Assembly (NCBI GenBank): GCA_902567145.1
Contig: CACFLM010000003.1
Coordinates: 1 to 28,874, forward strand
Direction of reading: 5' to 3'
DNA: 28,874 nt
Origin: an uncultured Alphaproteobacteria bacterium
GTDB lineage: Bacteria > Pseudomonadota > Alphaproteobacteria > TMED127
This document shows, in pieces, positions 1 through 9,596 of the stretch (positions within the stretch are counted from its first letter, which is position 1; every line of letters starts with the position of its first letter). The position numbers and the translations under genes are program-made. The notes under the pieces were generated by a model that saw only the letters and a program-made list of their open reading frames with translations, had not been told where the DNA came from and did no database searches.

Positions 1-128
1 AATAATCAAATTTGATTTTTGAGGAATTTTAAAATATTAAGCAATTAACTAATAGTTTAGGGGTAATAGTTAGTGGTAAAAACTAATTTTAAAGCCCGCA
101 GGGGAACAGAAATCGAAGGGTTATTTGA
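1..128. other. Non-coding end segment, no gene recognised
   Basis: AT-rich stretch downstream (minus-strand sense) of tRNA-Ser. I find no open frame with a family resemblance. It contains short imperfect inverted repeats such as TTAGT/ACTAA around 82-98 and a CCC-CTGC-GGG element followed by CTTTAAAA on the minus strand at about 92-107. The latter could be part of a weak transcription stop after the tRNA, but its stem is only about 3 bp and I do not call it a terminator. Confidence 0.4.
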
Positions 129-218
129 TGGCGGAGAGAGAGGGATTCGAACCCTCGAAACAGTTTCCTGTTTACACGCTTTCCAAGCGTGCGCCTTCAG
201 CCACTCGGCCACCTCTCC
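129..218 (-). tRNA. tRNA-Ser (anticodon GGA)
   Basis: Class II tRNA read on the minus strand. The acceptor stem GGAGAGG pairs with TCTCTCC (last pair G-U), the anticodon stem CACGC/GCGTG closes the loop TTGGAAA giving anticodon GGA (serine, UCC/UCU codons), and there is a long variable arm before the T-arm GAGGG-TTCGAAT-CCCTC. The discriminator base is G and the 3' CCA is encoded. Its 5' end lies only 2 bases after the lepA stop codon, so it is probably made by RNase P cleavage of a lepA read-through transcript. Confidence 0.97.
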
Positions 219-220
219 AA

Positions 221-2020
221 TTATTCACTTGTAGTTTTCAAGACATTTATAAATGCTGATTGAGGAATTTCGACTTTTCCAAACTGTCTCATTCTTTTTT
301 TCCCCTTCTTCTGCTTGTCTAAAAGTTTATTTTTTCTTGTTACATCTCCACCGTACAATTTTGCCGTAACATCTTTTCTATAACTATTAATTGTTTCTCT
401 AGCTATAATTTTTCCACCAATTGCTGCTTGTAATGGTATCTTAAATTGTTGCTTTGGGATCAATTTACTTAATTTTTCACAGTATACTTTTCCTCTTGAT
501 ACAGACTTAGATCTATGACAAATAAAGGAAAGAGCATCAACTGGTTCTGAATTAACTAGAATTTGGACTCTTACAAGATCACTCTCACTATATTCTTTAA
601 ATTCATAGTCAAAACTTGCGTATCCACTTGTTACTGATTTCAGTCTATCATAAAAATCAAAAACAACCTCAGCAAGTGGCAGAGAATATTCTATCATGGC
701 CCTTTTTCCAACATAACTTAGATTTTTCTGTATACCCCTACGTTCTGTACATAATTGTATTACAGAACCAAGATATTCATCTGGCAACATGATAGTTGAC
801 TTAATAACAGGTTCTGAAATTTTTTTAATTTTCATTATATCCGGAAGTTCTGAAGGGTTATGTATATCTAAGATTTGACCATCAGTTAGTTCAATTTTAT
901 ACACTACTGAAGGTGATGTAGTAATAAGATTTAAGGCAAACTCTCTACTTAATCTTTCTTGAATTATTTCCAAATGCAGCAAACCCAAAAAACCGCATCT
1001 AAAACCTAATCCAAGTGCAGCAGAAGTTTCCGGTTCTGACGAGAAGCTAGCATCATTTAATCCTAATTTTAAGAGACTATCTCTTAATAAATCATAATCG
1101 TCAGCATCAACTGGATAAAGTCCACAAAAAACAACAGGTCTACTTGGCTTGAAACCAGCTAGAGGTATGTTTGTTGGTTTCAAGGAATCTGTAATTGTAT
1201 CTCCTACTTTACAGTCGCTTACATGTTTTATTCCTGCAGTAATGAAACCAATCTCTCCAGTTTGCAAAACGTTTGCATATTTTATTTTTGGTGTAAAAAA
1301 ACCACACCTTTCTACTATATATGATGCATTTGTTCCTAACATCTTCAATTTCATACCTTTTTCAAGTTTACCAGATTGAATTCGTACTAAGATGATTACC
1401 CCCAAATAAGGGTCATACCAACTGTCAATTAACATGGCTACAAGATTGGGATCATTCTGGACGTTTGGGCATGGAAGTCTTTCAACTATAGCTTCTAACA
1501 AGTCATCAACTCCATCACCGCTCTTAGCAGAGACAAGAATTGCTCTTGAGGTATCTATTCCTATAACATCTTCGATTTGCTTTTTAATTCTCTCAGGTTC
1601 AGCTGAAGGTAGATCTATTTTATTTAATACAGGAATTATCTCATGATTATGTTCAATAGCTTGATACACATTAGCTAATGTTTGAGCCTCAACTCCTTGT
1701 GATGAATCTACAACAAGAAGCGATCCCTCGCAAGACGCAAGTGACCTACTTACCTCATAGGAAAAGTCAACATGCCCAGGTGTATCCATTAAATTAAAAT
1801 TATATTTTTCTTTCTTTTTAGATTGATACTCTAAATAGACTGTTTGGGCCTTTATTGTAATTCCTCTTTCTCTTTCAATTTCCATGGAGTCAAGAACCTG
1901 CTCTTTCATTTCTCTTTCAGGCAAACCTCCGCATTTCTGTATTATTCTGTCTGCGAGTGTTGATTTGCCATGGTCGATGTGAGCAATAATAGAAAAATTT
2001 CTAATTTTATCTATTAACAT
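221..2020 (-). CDS. lepA: Elongation factor 4 (LepA), ribosome-associated GTPase
   Basis: LepA/EF4 is a translational GTPase that acts on the 70S ribosome and is implicated in back-translocation and 30S biogenesis. The 599-residue protein matches the usual length of about 600. The G1 motif AHIDHGKST is at residues 13-21, switch I RERGITI at 50-56, G3 DTPGH at 79-83 and G4 NKID at 133-136. The C-terminal third has the LepA-specific end, with [19 protein letters not shown] and a basic stretch [20 protein letters not shown]. The ATG shares its A with the pheT stop (TAATG), so translation is probably coupled. The gene is the last protein gene of the infC-rpmI-rplT-pheS-pheT-lepA run and is followed after 2 bases by tRNA-Ser. 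Confidence 0.98.
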   Translation of the reverse strand: MLIDKIRNFSIIAHIDHGKSTLADRIIQKCGGLPEREMKEQVLDSMEIERERGITIKAQTVYLEYQSKKKEKYNFNLMDTPGHVDFSYEVSRSLASCEGSLLVVDSSQGVEAQTLANVYQAIEHNHEIIPVLNKIDLPSAEPERIKKQIEDVIGIDTSRAILVSAKSGDGVDDLLEAIVERLPCPNVQNDPNLVAMLIDSWYDPYLGVIILVRIQSGKLEKGMKLKMLGTNASYIVERCGFFTPKIKYANVLQTGEIGFITAGIKHVSDCKVGDTITDSLKPTNIPLAGFKPSRPVVFCGLYPVDADDYDLLRDSLLKLGLNDASFSSEPETSAALGLGFRCGFLGLLHLEIIQERLSREFALNLITTSPSVVYKIELTDGQILDIHNPSELPDIMKIKKISEPVIKSTIMLPDEYLGSVIQLCTERRGIQKNLSYVGKRAMIEYSLPLAEVVFDFYDRLKSVTSGYASFDYEFKEYSESDLVRVQILVNSEPVDALSFICHRSKSVSRGKVYCEKLSKLIPKQQFKIPLQAAIGGKIIARETINSYRKDVTAKLYGGDVTRKNKLLDKQKKGKKRMRQFGKVEIPQSAFINVLKTTSE

Positions 2021-4407
2021 TATCTTAGTATTGCCTTGAATTTAGTCTTTGCTTGATTAATTATCTCTGTCGATAACTGATTAATTTCTTCTTCAGTTAG
2101 GGTTTTCTTATCTGACTGAATAATAACTTCTACAGCAAGAGATCTTGAATCTTTAGTTTCATAATTATCAAAAATCTTTACCTCTGATATTATTTCTTTA
2201 TCGATATTCCTAATATGATTAACTAAATCTATAGAATTTAATTTTCTGTCTACCTCAAAGGAAAAATCCCTTACTGATGACTGATAATCTGATTTAATCA
2301 ACTTATCTTTAGTCAATGAACTATAATTAAAAAAATTAAAAATTTCAGAAAGATATACCTCAAGTATAATTGTTGTATTCTTAATTTTAAAGCTCTTAGC
2401 TATACTAGGATGAATCTCTCCAAAATTTGCAACTTTTTTATCTTCAAAAAATGCAGATCCATTCTTTCCTGGGTGATAGTATTTTTTCCTATCTGGTTCT
2501 ATTCTGATTTTTCTTGAGGGTATTTCAAGTAGTTGAAGTATACTCATTAAATCAGACTTAAGATCAAAAATATCAAATTCCCTATTTCCAGTAGTCCAAT
2601 TTTTTTCTACAGCTTTCCCAGATCTTATTACAGTCAACTGTTCTGTCTGCTCACCAGGTTTGACACCCGTAAAAACTGGTCCCATTTCAAATATCGAGAT
2701 ATTTTGAATATTTTTCTTATTATTTTTATTTATTACATTTAATAAACCACCAACTAGGTTGGTTCGCAAACACGACAATTCTGAACTTATTGGATTTTCA
2801 ATTTCATAAATAGTATTATCCGAATTTAAACGCTCTTCCCATTTTTTATTTGAGAATGACCAAGTAATCGTCTCCATAATACTCCTACTAACTAATAATT
2901 CTTTTAATTGTCTTCTTAATTTTTGAGACAAAGATGTAATATCAGTCTCTGCTGAAATGTTTAATTTGAACTCTTTGTTAGGAATTTTCTCATAACCCAC
3001 AAGTCGACCAACCTCTTCAACCAAATCCTCTTTAATTCTTATATCTTGCCTCCAAGACGGAGGAGATACAACAAAGATTGCTTCCAAATTTCTTATTTTA
3101 CAACCTATTTTCTTTAACTTTTCTTCAATAATATTTTCACTAATGTTATAACCAAGAATTTTTTCAAAAAAATTTTTTTCAATATTTATCTCTACACTTG
3201 AGCTCAAGGCTTGAGAATCACTTACTATTGAACCCACTTCACCTCCACATGTTCTAAGAATCATCTCTGTAGCTAATTCAATTCCGTCAATTGTAGAATT
3301 CGGATCAATACCTCTTTCAAATCTGTATCTCGCATCACTGATTATATTTAGTCTCCTTCCTGTAGAAGCAATTATCTCTGGAAGAAAGTAAGCGGATTCA
3401 ATTAGAATATTTTTTGTATTATCTTCACAACAAGAATTTTTACCTCCCATTACCCCGGCTAAACTGATGATTTTTTTTTCATCACAAATTACAATCATGT
3501 TTTCTTCTAAGATATAATTTTTATCATCCAGACCCAAAAAACTTTCACCTTTTTTTGAATATCTAATTCTTATATCACCTTCAATCTTGTCTAAATCAAA
3601 GACATGAAGAGGTCTGCAAAAATCAACTGTCAGATAATTTGTAATATCTACAAGTGATGAGATTACCTTTAATCCAGATCCATTAAATCTTTTTACAATC
3701 TCTTGAGGTGATTTCAAATTTCTAACATTCTTGATCTGTCTAAATGATATTCGTGGGCATGCATCATTCTTGAGTTTATTGAAAACTTTTATTTTACTTT
3801 CAAATTTTTGAGGAAATTTTTTTATTTGTTTTGGTTTTAAGGTTCCAAAACCAGAAGCATATAGATCTCTTGCAATTCCATAAACCCCAGCACAGTCAAC
3901 TCTATTTGGAGTAATTGCAATCTCAATTTCGATCATCTCATCAGATATATAATCCGAGAAATTATCGCCGACTATTGAGTTGTTAACTAGTTCAATTATT
4001 CCATCTGATTCACTTGATAAACCTAGCTCTTCTTCCGAACAGAGCATACCATTAGATTCTATACCTCTAATTTTACTCTTGCTAATTTTCAATTCACCCT
4101 TTCCTCCTGGACTAATAACACAGCCTATATTTGCAAGAACAGTTTTCATATTTTTCTTTGCATTTAATGCACCGCAGACAATCTTTATAATCTGTTTTCC
4201 AGCATCAACATCACAAATATTTAATTTATTTGCATTCGGGTGGGGATTAATATCGATAATCTCACAAATCGTAAATCCATCTAAACTCTTTTTTGGGTTT
4301 TTTAATTCTTCAACTTCAAGTCCGATACTTGTTAATTGTTCACATAAACCTTCAACAGAAGATTCAAATTCTAAATATTCTCTTAACCATGCTAATGTGA
4401 ATCTCAT
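2020..4407 (-). CDS. pheT: Phenylalanyl-tRNA synthetase beta subunit
   Basis: Beta chain of the (alpha-beta)2 PheRS, which charges tRNA-Phe in the cytoplasm; the beta chain carries tRNA binding and editing. Length 795 residues is normal. Domains in order: EMAP/tRNA-binding OB fold (about 44-150, with [16 protein letters not shown]), B3/4 editing domain (about 210-370, with LVDITNYL and [10 protein letters not shown]), B5 domain (about 405-475, ending in PSWRQDI and [13 protein letters not shown]), catalytic-like core, and C-terminal FDX-ACB anticodon-binding domain (about 700-795, beginning [12 protein letters not shown]). The start lies 1 base after the pheS stop, and its stop overlaps the lepA start. 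Confidence 0.98.
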   Translation of the reverse strand: MRFTLAWLREYLEFESSVEGLCEQLTSIGLEVEELKNPKKSLDGFTICEIIDINPHPNANKLNICDVDAGKQIIKIVCGALNAKKNMKTVLANIGCVISPGGKGELKISKSKIRGIESNGMLCSEEELGLSSESDGIIELVNNSIVGDNFSDYISDEMIEIEIAITPNRVDCAGVYGIARDLYASGFGTLKPKQIKKFPQKFESKIKVFNKLKNDACPRISFRQIKNVRNLKSPQEIVKRFNGSGLKVISSLVDITNYLTVDFCRPLHVFDLDKIEGDIRIRYSKKGESFLGLDDKNYILEENMIVICDEKKIISLAGVMGGKNSCCEDNTKNILIESAYFLPEIIASTGRRLNIISDARYRFERGIDPNSTIDGIELATEMILRTCGGEVGSIVSDSQALSSSVEINIEKNFFEKILGYNISENIIEEKLKKIGCKIRNLEAIFVVSPPSWRQDIRIKEDLVEEVGRLVGYEKIPNKEFKLNISAETDITSLSQKLRRQLKELLVSRSIMETITWSFSNKKWEERLNSDNTIYEIENPISSELSCLRTNLVGGLLNVINKNNKKNIQNISIFEMGPVFTGVKPGEQTEQLTVIRSGKAVEKNWTTGNREFDIFDLKSDLMSILQLLEIPSRKIRIEPDRKKYYHPGKNGSAFFEDKKVANFGEIHPSIAKSFKIKNTTIILEVYLSEIFNFFNYSSLTKDKLIKSDYQSSVRDFSFEVDRKLNSIDLVNHIRNIDKEIISEVKIFDNYETKDSRSLAVEVIIQSDKKTLTEEEINQLSTEIINQAKTKFKAILR

Positions 4408-4408
4408 T

Positions 4409-5473
4409 TTAACGCCAACTCAAATCAGATTTTTGGAAGAAAGAAAATCCATAATGTTCCAACCATTTCAAATCATTATCAAAGAAATCTCTAAGATCAG
4501 GCATTCCATACTTCAACATTGCAAGTCTTTCTATTCCCATACCGAAGGCAAAACCTGTAATGTCTTTTTTTATTCCAGACATTTTAAAGACTTCCGGATG
4601 TACCATTCCACATCCCAATACCTCCATCCATTTTTCTCCTTCGCCAAACATTATTTTTCCTAATACACTTTTATAATTAATATCAACTTCAGCTGACGGT
4701 TCCGTAAATGGAAAATATGAGGGTCTAAATCTTAACCTAAGATCATCCTTTTTAAAAAAAGTTTTACAAAATGATTCTAAAAACCATTTTAAATTTGAAA
4801 ATGTTATGCCTTCATCAACTACTAACCCTTCAACCTGGTGAAACATAGGAGTATGTGTAATATCTGAATCGCACCTATATGTTCTCCCTGGAGCAAAAAT
4901 TTTTAATGGAAGTCTCTTCTTTTTTAAAGAACGAATCTGGACTGGAGATGTATGTGTTCTTAAAACATATTTATCTTCAACCTTACTACCCAAATAAAAA
5001 GTGTCGTGCATTTGACGGGCTGGATGATCCTTAGGGATATTCAAAGCTGTAAAATTATGAAAGTCGTCTTCAATATCTGGCCCTTCTTCATAGGTTAGGC
5101 CCATATTTCCAAGAATTGAGGTGATTTCATTTATGGTATGACTTATTGGATGGATTTTTGAGTTTGTAAAATTATTTTCTCGAGCTGGGAGTGATGGGTC
5201 AATAAAATCATTTTCTAGCTTCATATTTATCTCATGACTCTCGATTTCATCTTTCTTGATAGATAAGTTAGAAAAAAAATCATTTTTAAAATTATTAAGT
5301 TTGACACCTATAGTCTTTTTTTGTTTTGTTGAAAGGTCAGACAAAGACTTTAATTCATTAGTAAATAATCCATTCTTACCAAAATATTTTATCCTAGTTT
5401 TTTCTAAATTTTCACTTGAATTAGACTGCTCAACTTCATTCAAAGCTGATTGAATAAGTTTATCGTAATCCAT
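4409..5473 (-). CDS. pheS: Phenylalanyl-tRNA synthetase alpha subunit
   Basis: Catalytic subunit of PheRS, class II. It has an N-terminal coiled-coil arm (about 1-90) and then the aminoacylation core. Motif 2 is seen as GRTYRCDSDITHTPMFHQVEG (residues 196-216). Motif 3 is GFAFGMGIERLAML (307-320), including the phenylalanine-pocket alanine. The 354-residue length is typical. It is 9 bases downstream of rplT and 1 base upstream of pheT, so it is likely co-transcribed with the ribosomal protein genes. This rplT-pheS-pheT linkage is widespread in bacteria. Confidence 0.98.
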   Translation of the reverse strand: MDYDKLIQSALNEVEQSNSSENLEKTRIKYFGKNGLFTNELKSLSDLSTKQKKTIGVKLNNFKNDFFSNLSIKKDEIESHEINMKLENDFIDPSLPARENNFTNSKIHPISHTINEITSILGNMGLTYEEGPDIEDDFHNFTALNIPKDHPARQMHDTFYLGSKVEDKYVLRTHTSPVQIRSLKKKRLPLKIFAPGRTYRCDSDITHTPMFHQVEGLVVDEGITFSNLKWFLESFCKTFFKKDDLRLRFRPSYFPFTEPSAEVDINYKSVLGKIMFGEGEKWMEVLGCGMVHPEVFKMSGIKKDITGFAFGMGIERLAMLKYGMPDLRDFFDNDLKWLEHYGFSFFQKSDLSWR

Positions 5474-5482
5474 TTGTCGTTT

Positions 5483-5833
5483 TTAGGCAGCTTTTACTTT
5501 TGCTACTATTTCTTTAAATGATTCTGGTTCAAGTGCAGCAATATCTGCTAAAACTTTCCTATTGAAGTTTAAGTTAACTTTTTTCAAACCATTCATAAAA
5601 GTGGAATATTTGATTCCATGAAGTCTACATCCGGCGTTAATCCTTTGAATCCAAAGTCTCCTAAATTCTCTTTTCTTAACTTTTCTGTCACGGTATGCAT
5701 ATTGTCCAGCTTTTTCTACAGCTTGGTTAGCAACTCTAAAGGTGTTTTTTCTTCTTCCAAAATAACCTTTAGCTCTTTTTAGAATTTTTTTGTGCCTTGA
5801 TCTAGTTACACTTCCTGCTTTAACCCTTGACAT
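5483..5833 (-). CDS. rplT: 50S ribosomal protein L20
   Basis: L20 binds 23S rRNA early in 50S assembly and in E. coli also represses the infC-rpmI-rplT mRNA. The 116-residue, strongly basic protein shows the family hallmarks: [23 protein letters not shown] at the N terminus (a long basic helix), [25 protein letters not shown] and [13 protein letters not shown]. It starts 6 bases after the rpmI stop and ends 9 bases before pheS. Whether L20 autoregulation operates here cannot be judged, since I could not identify an L20-binding pseudoknot by eye. Confidence 0.98.
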   Translation of the reverse strand: MSRVKAGSVTRSRHKKILKRAKGYFGRRKNTFRVANQAVEKAGQYAYRDRKVKKREFRRLWIQRINAGCRLHGIKYSTFMNGLKKVNLNFNRKVLADIAALEPESFKEIVAKVKAA

Positions 5834-5839
5834 TTTTAA

Positions 5840-6043
5840 CTACCTTAATTTTGCGTTAATATATTTTTTTACGATCTTTGAATCTTGTTTGGACATAACG
5901 GTGGGACCTCTTGATGATCTCTTCATAGTTTTTGTTCTTTTTGAAAGATTATGCCTTTTACCACTTGCGAACATTAAAACCTTACCCGTTGCAGTTACCT
6001 TAAATCTTTTTTTTGTACCACTTTTGGTTTTTATCTTTGGCAT
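5840..6043 (-). CDS. rpmI: 50S ribosomal protein L35
   Basis: L35 is a small basic protein of the 50S subunit. The start is placed at the ATG giving MPKIKTKSGTKKRFKVTATGK, which is exactly where L35 proteins begin; this gives 67 residues, the family size (64-67). An upstream in-frame ATG at 6112 would add 23 residues absent from the family and overlap the infC 3' end, so it is rejected. The motif ASGKRHNLSKRTKTMKR is characteristic. The gap to infC is 55 bases and to rplT 6 bases. Confidence 0.96.
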   Translation of the reverse strand: MPKIKTKSGTKKRFKVTATGKVLMFASGKRHNLSKRTKTMKRSSRGPTVMSKQDSKIVKKYINAKLR

Positions 6044-6098
6044 AATAAACTCATTTATATCGTTTTTTTTTTTCAAATCAAGGCAGTTTTTAATTATG

Positions 6099-6632
6099 CT
6101 ATCTAGGCGCAACCACCATTATCATTTGCTTACCTTCTAGTGTTGGGACCTGTTCAATTTTAGCTAAAGGTTCAATCTGACTTTCTAATTTTTTTAGCAC
6201 ATCCATACCTCTTTGGTGATAAGCCATTTCTCTTCCCTTAAACCTTAGTGTGATTTTTACTTTGTCACCTTCATTCAAAAAACGCTGAATAGACTTAAGC
6301 TTTACAACATAATCATGATCTTCGATCCCTGGTCTAAGTTTAACTTCTTTAACTTCGAAAGTTTTCTGTTTTTTTTTAGCTTCAGCCTGTTTTTTCTGAA
6401 TCTGATACTTATATTTGCCATAGTCTATGATTTTACAAACTGGTGGAGAAGCATTTGGTGATACTTCAACTAAATCTAAACCTTGGTCAAATGCTAGCTT
6501 AACTGCGTCTTCAGTGTTATAAACGCCCAACATATCTCCCTTTTCTGAAATAACCCTAACAGATTTAGCTTTAATCCTTTCATTTACAACTGGACCTTGC
6601 TGCTTAGGCGAATGAAATCGACCTTTATTCAT
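6099..6632 (-). CDS. infC: Translation initiation factor IF-3
   Basis: IF-3 binds the 30S subunit, prevents premature 50S joining and proofreads the start codon and initiator tRNA. The 177-residue protein has the N-terminal domain (VNERIKAKSVRVI, VSPNASPPVCKIIDYGKYKY), a lysine-rich linker and the C-terminal domain (KEVKLRPGIEDHDYVVKL, KVKITLRFKGREMAYHQRG). The ATG at 6630-6632 is chosen because the next residues fit the family, but it lacks a nearby Shine-Dalgarno sequence; see the separate leader entry. E. coli infC uses AUU, which allows IF-3 to control its own synthesis; an AUG start would lose that particular control. Confidence 0.96.
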   Translation of the reverse strand: MNKGRFHSPKQQGPVVNERIKAKSVRVISEKGDMLGVYNTEDAVKLAFDQGLDLVEVSPNASPPVCKIIDYGKYKYQIQKKQAEAKKKQKTFEVKEVKLRPGIEDHDYVVKLKSIQRFLNEGDKVKITLRFKGREMAYHQRGMDVLKKLESQIEPLAKIEQVPTLEGKQMIMVVAPR

Positions 6633-6667
6633 ATTGAATTGATTGCATATTTAAAAAAAATTCCTTT
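6625..6667 (-). promoter_or_regulatory. infC leader: distant Shine-Dalgarno, in-frame ATA and 7-codon ORF
   Basis: On the minus strand an AAAGGAA sequence (6667-6661) is the only good ribosome binding site upstream of infC, yet it lies 28 bases before the infC ATG. Ten bases after it comes an in-frame ATA codon (6650-6648), five sense codons before the ATG. One frame over, an ATG at 6648-6646 opens a 7-codon reading frame (MQSIQYE) that ends at 6625-6627, just inside infC. Either a non-AUG start adding six residues or translational coupling from the minicistron is possible. This is inference from spacing only. Confidence 0.35.
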
Positions 6668-6669
6668 CA

Positions 6670-6698
6670 ACTTATTAAATTTCTTTATCTTTAGTCAA
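6670..6698 (-). promoter_or_regulatory. Possible promoter for infC operon
   Basis: In the 78-base gap between thrS and infC the minus strand carries TTGACT (6698-6693), five of six bases of the -35 consensus. Following it at 15-17 bases are only weak -10 candidates (TAATAA or ATAAGT). It is the largest gap in the translation block, so an internal promoter here is reasonable, but the -10 is not convincing. Confidence 0.25.
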
Positions 6699-6710
6699 AA
6701 TATTCATAAT

Positions 6711-8624
6711 TTAAGAAATTCTGCAAGAAATTTTTATTTTTTTTACAAACTCTTGGAATTCTAATATTTCTTGATTTTTGCTACCTAGCGTTCTGAGAAC
6801 AACTTTTTTATCTGCAACTTCCCTTTCACCTATGACGCCTATAAAATTTATCTTTTGGTTTGAAAGCTCTCTAATTTTATAATTTAATTTTTCATTTCTA
6901 AGATCTGTAATAACTTTTATTCCATTATTCTCTAATTCTTTAGCAACTCCATTAGCATAGCTATCACAACTCGAATTAATAGTTGCTAAGGCAACTTGAA
7001 TAGGACTTAACCATGGAGGAAATTTGCCCGAGTAGTGTTCAATTAAAATGCCTATAAATCTCTCAAATGACCCAAGAATTGCTCTATGTAGCATTACAGG
7101 TCTATATTTTAAACCATCCTCACCTATGTAAGAGGCATCGAGCCTTTCAGGTAAAACAAAATCCACTTGAAGAGTACCGCACTGCCAATCTCTTCCGATT
7201 GCGTCTCTTAGAACAAACTCTAGTTTGGGACCATAAAATGCACCCTCTCCTGGGTTAAGCTCATAATTATAACCAGCTTTTTCTACAGCTTCGATTAGAG
7301 ATTTTTCAGCTTGATCCCAAACTTGATCACTTCCTGCTCTATTCTTAGGTCGATCAGAAAACTTAATAGTAATTTCATCAAACCCGAAGTCGGCGTAGAC
7401 TTCTATTAACAATTTACAGAAATCCAAAGTTTCTGAAATTATTTGCTCTTTAGTGCAAAAAATATGCGCGTCATCTTGAATGAAAGATCTTAATCTCATA
7501 AGTCCATGTAAAGCTCCCGAGGGTTCATTTCTGTGACAACATCCAAATTCAGCCATACGAATTGGTAATTGCTTGTAACTCTTTACTCCTTGTCTAAAGA
7601 TTTGGACATGGCAAGGACAATTCATGGGCTTAATTGCAAGCGTTTTTTGTTCTGACTCAGAAATAAACATTTGCTCTCTAAACTTTTCCCAGTGACCTGA
7701 ATCTTTCCATAACGAACTGTCAACTAACTGAGGCGTATTCACTTCTTCATAACCAGCTTTATCAAGTTTCTTTCTTATATATTGCATTATTTTTTTATAG
7801 ATTGCCCAACCTTTTGGATGCCAAAATACTGAACCAGCTGCTTGTTCTTGCAAATGAAATAGATCCAGCTCTTTTCCTATTTTTCTGTGATCTCTTCTCT
7901 CAGCCTCTTCGATTTGGATGAGATATTCTTTTAAATCCTTGTTACTAGTCCAAGCTGTTCCATAAATTCTTTGTAGCATTTCATTTTTTGAATCACCTTT
8001 CCAGTATGCTCCAGAGAGTTTTGTTAGTTTGAAAGGGCCAATCATTTTCAAATTCGGGAGATGGGGTCCTCTACACAGATCAAAGAACTTTGATTCTGCT
8101 TGTTGATATATTTGAAAATTCTTTGATTGTTGAGACTCATCAATAATTTTTACTTTGTAAATTTCATTCTCTAAAATGAAAAGCTTCTTAGCGTCCTTTT
8201 TGCTCTTAAGTGTTTTTATAATTTTACTGCCCCTCTGAATAATTTTATTCATTTCATTTTCAATTTTTGGGAAATCATCAGTTGATATTGGTTGCTCAAA
8301 CAAGATATCATAATAAAATCCATCTTTTATTGTAGGACCTATAGCTAACTTCGCAGTTGGATATAAAATTTTTATAGCACTGGCTAGAACTTGGGCAGTT
8401 AAAGTATGTCTCATGATTTCAAGACCCTCAACCGAATCTCTAGTAATTATTTTAATCTCAGCATCATCATCGATTACATCACATAGATCCTTCTGGACCC
8501 CATTCACTTGCATTGCTACAGCTTGCTTAAGCAATGACTTAGAAATACTCTCAGCAACTAAGAATCCATTCACACCTTCTCCGAATTCATGAGTTTTTCC
8601 ATCTGGGAATGATATTTTTGGCAT
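6711..8624 (-). CDS. thrS: Threonyl-tRNA synthetase
   Basis: ThrRS charges tRNA-Thr and removes mis-attached serine. The 637-residue protein has the TGS domain (1-60), editing domain (about 65-225), class II catalytic core (about 240-530) and C-terminal anticodon-binding domain (about 535-637). Zinc-site cysteine C336 lies in IKPMNCPCHVQIF. Motif 2 is seen around EFGCCHRNEPSGALHGLMRLR. In the editing domain the CRGPH motif (184-188) is kept, but the first motif reads RHTLTAQ: H73 is present while the second histidine of HxxxH is replaced by Q with one extra residue. A TTGACA sequence overlaps the upstream gene's stop (8652-8657), without a good -10. It starts 30 bases after the GT9 gene. Confidence 0.97.
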   Translation of the reverse strand: MPKISFPDGKTHEFGEGVNGFLVAESISKSLLKQAVAMQVNGVQKDLCDVIDDDAEIKIITRDSVEGLEIMRHTLTAQVLASAIKILYPTAKLAIGPTIKDGFYYDILFEQPISTDDFPKIENEMNKIIQRGSKIIKTLKSKKDAKKLFILENEIYKVKIIDESQQSKNFQIYQQAESKFFDLCRGPHLPNLKMIGPFKLTKLSGAYWKGDSKNEMLQRIYGTAWTSNKDLKEYLIQIEEAERRDHRKIGKELDLFHLQEQAAGSVFWHPKGWAIYKKIMQYIRKKLDKAGYEEVNTPQLVDSSLWKDSGHWEKFREQMFISESEQKTLAIKPMNCPCHVQIFRQGVKSYKQLPIRMAEFGCCHRNEPSGALHGLMRLRSFIQDDAHIFCTKEQIISETLDFCKLLIEVYADFGFDEITIKFSDRPKNRAGSDQVWDQAEKSLIEAVEKAGYNYELNPGEGAFYGPKLEFVLRDAIGRDWQCGTLQVDFVLPERLDASYIGEDGLKYRPVMLHRAILGSFERFIGILIEHYSGKFPPWLSPIQVALATINSSCDSYANGVAKELENNGIKVITDLRNEKLNYKIRELSNQKINFIGVIGEREVADKKVVLRTLGSKNQEILEFQEFVKKIKISCRIS

Positions 8625-8654
8625 TATTCTAATTAAATTAAATGATGATTTATG

Positions 8655-9596
8655 TCAATCTCCTATGATAAACTTAATTTTTTTTAATTTTGAAATTATT
8701 TCATTATATAATCTTTTTTGGTCATTTTCATAAATGATGACTGAAACATTTCTGCCAATAGGTTTGCAAAGTTGTGGATTGGAGAATTTTGTAAATAAAA
8801 CCAATGTATCTCTACCTCCTTTTGCAATTAAATGCATAGGACCTGTGTCATTTCCGATGGATAAAGACGAATTCTTTGCCAATTTACCTAAATCAAAAAA
8901 GTCAGTTTTTTTACACAGATTTTTTACATGAGGAAAATTAATTTCTATTTCTCTGCATATTTGAGAATCATCCTTTGATCCGATTATAAGAACCTCGTAA
9001 CCTAACTTAAAAAAAATTCCTATAATCTTAAAATAAATTTTCTGAGGTATTCTTTTATTCTTTCTTTTTCTTGACCCCCCAGGAACTATCAGTACATACT
9101 TTTTTTTAGGTAAATTAAATTTTGATTTAAATAGCCATTGAAAAGTTTTAACTTTATAATTTATCTGACTTAGTTTTATTTGGTTCTTTTGTCTTTCAAA
9201 AGTATGTAAACTATTCCTATTTCTTTCCGAATGAATAATTTTAGCAAACTTCCCAATACCGTTAGTTATTGCTTTGGTATTTGAGAAAAGTTTAAGATAA
9301 TAAGAAGTCCTATTAGAAGTTTGAAGATCGTAAACAAAGTCAAAGTCGGAACAATTAATTTTTTTTCTTATCTGAAAAATGTCAAGAAAATAGAAGACAC
9401 TTCTTCTAATTGTTATTATCTCACTAAACCAACATGACTTTACAAAAAAATTGTCAAATGGTTTCTCAGTTAATAGTACCATCTTACATTTGTGATGATT
9501 ATAGATAGAAAAAATAGCACCAAGCGATAAAATCACATCACCTAAACCACCAAACTTAATGATTAAGATCTTTTTTTGTGGCGAGTAGATCTTCAT
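8655..9596 (-). CDS. Glycosyltransferase family 9, ADP-heptose:LPS heptosyltransferase-like
   Basis: GT9 enzymes transfer heptose to the LPS inner core on the cytoplasmic side of the inner membrane. The 313-residue protein begins with the GT9 N-terminal Rossmann element KILIIKFGGLGDVILSLGA (about 9-27). The C-terminal nucleotide-sugar half has VLIVPGGSRKRKNKRIP and the typical SIGNDTGPMHLIAKGG. The exact sugar substrate cannot be inferred, so heptose is a family-level assignment. The start overlaps the end of the upstream GT4 gene by 41 bases; a shorter start cannot be excluded, but the chosen ATG sits 8 residues before the first strand, as is usual. It is probably co-transcribed with the GT4 gene. 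Confidence 0.85.
   Translation of the reverse strand: MKIYSPQKKILIIKFGGLGDVILSLGAIFSIYNHHKCKMVLLTEKPFDNFFVKSCWFSEIITIRRSVFYFLDIFQIRKKINCSDFDFVYDLQTSNRTSYYLKLFSNTKAITNGIGKFAKIIHSERNRNSLHTFERQKNQIKLSQINYKVKTFQWLFKSKFNLPKKKYVLIVPGGSRKRKNKRIPQKIYFKIIGIFFKLGYEVLIIGSKDDSQICREIEINFPHVKNLCKKTDFFDLGKLAKNSSLSIGNDTGPMHLIAKGGRDTLVLFTKFSNPQLCKPIGRNVSVIIYENDQKRLYNEIISKLKKIKFIIGD

Noticed and set aside
92..107. Terminator after tRNA-Ser
   Set aside because: The CCC-CTGC-GGG stem is only about 3 bp and the following T-run is short, so it does not meet a reasonable standard.
3980..4663. Long plus-strand open frame (227 codons) opposite pheT/pheS
   Set aside because: It lies wholly antisense to two well-recognised genes, its translation is low-complexity and matches no family I know; AT-rich third positions of the real genes explain the open frame.
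6044..6112. Longer rpmI reading frame starting at an upstream ATG (90 codons)
   Set aside because: The extra 23 residues are absent from L35 proteins, and the frame would overlap the end of infC; the internal ATG gives exactly the family N terminus.
8625..8657. Promoter of thrS from a perfect TTGACA at 8652-8657
   Set aside because: No acceptable -10 hexamer at 16-18 bases; the best candidate TAGAAT is 21 bases away, almost on the start codon.
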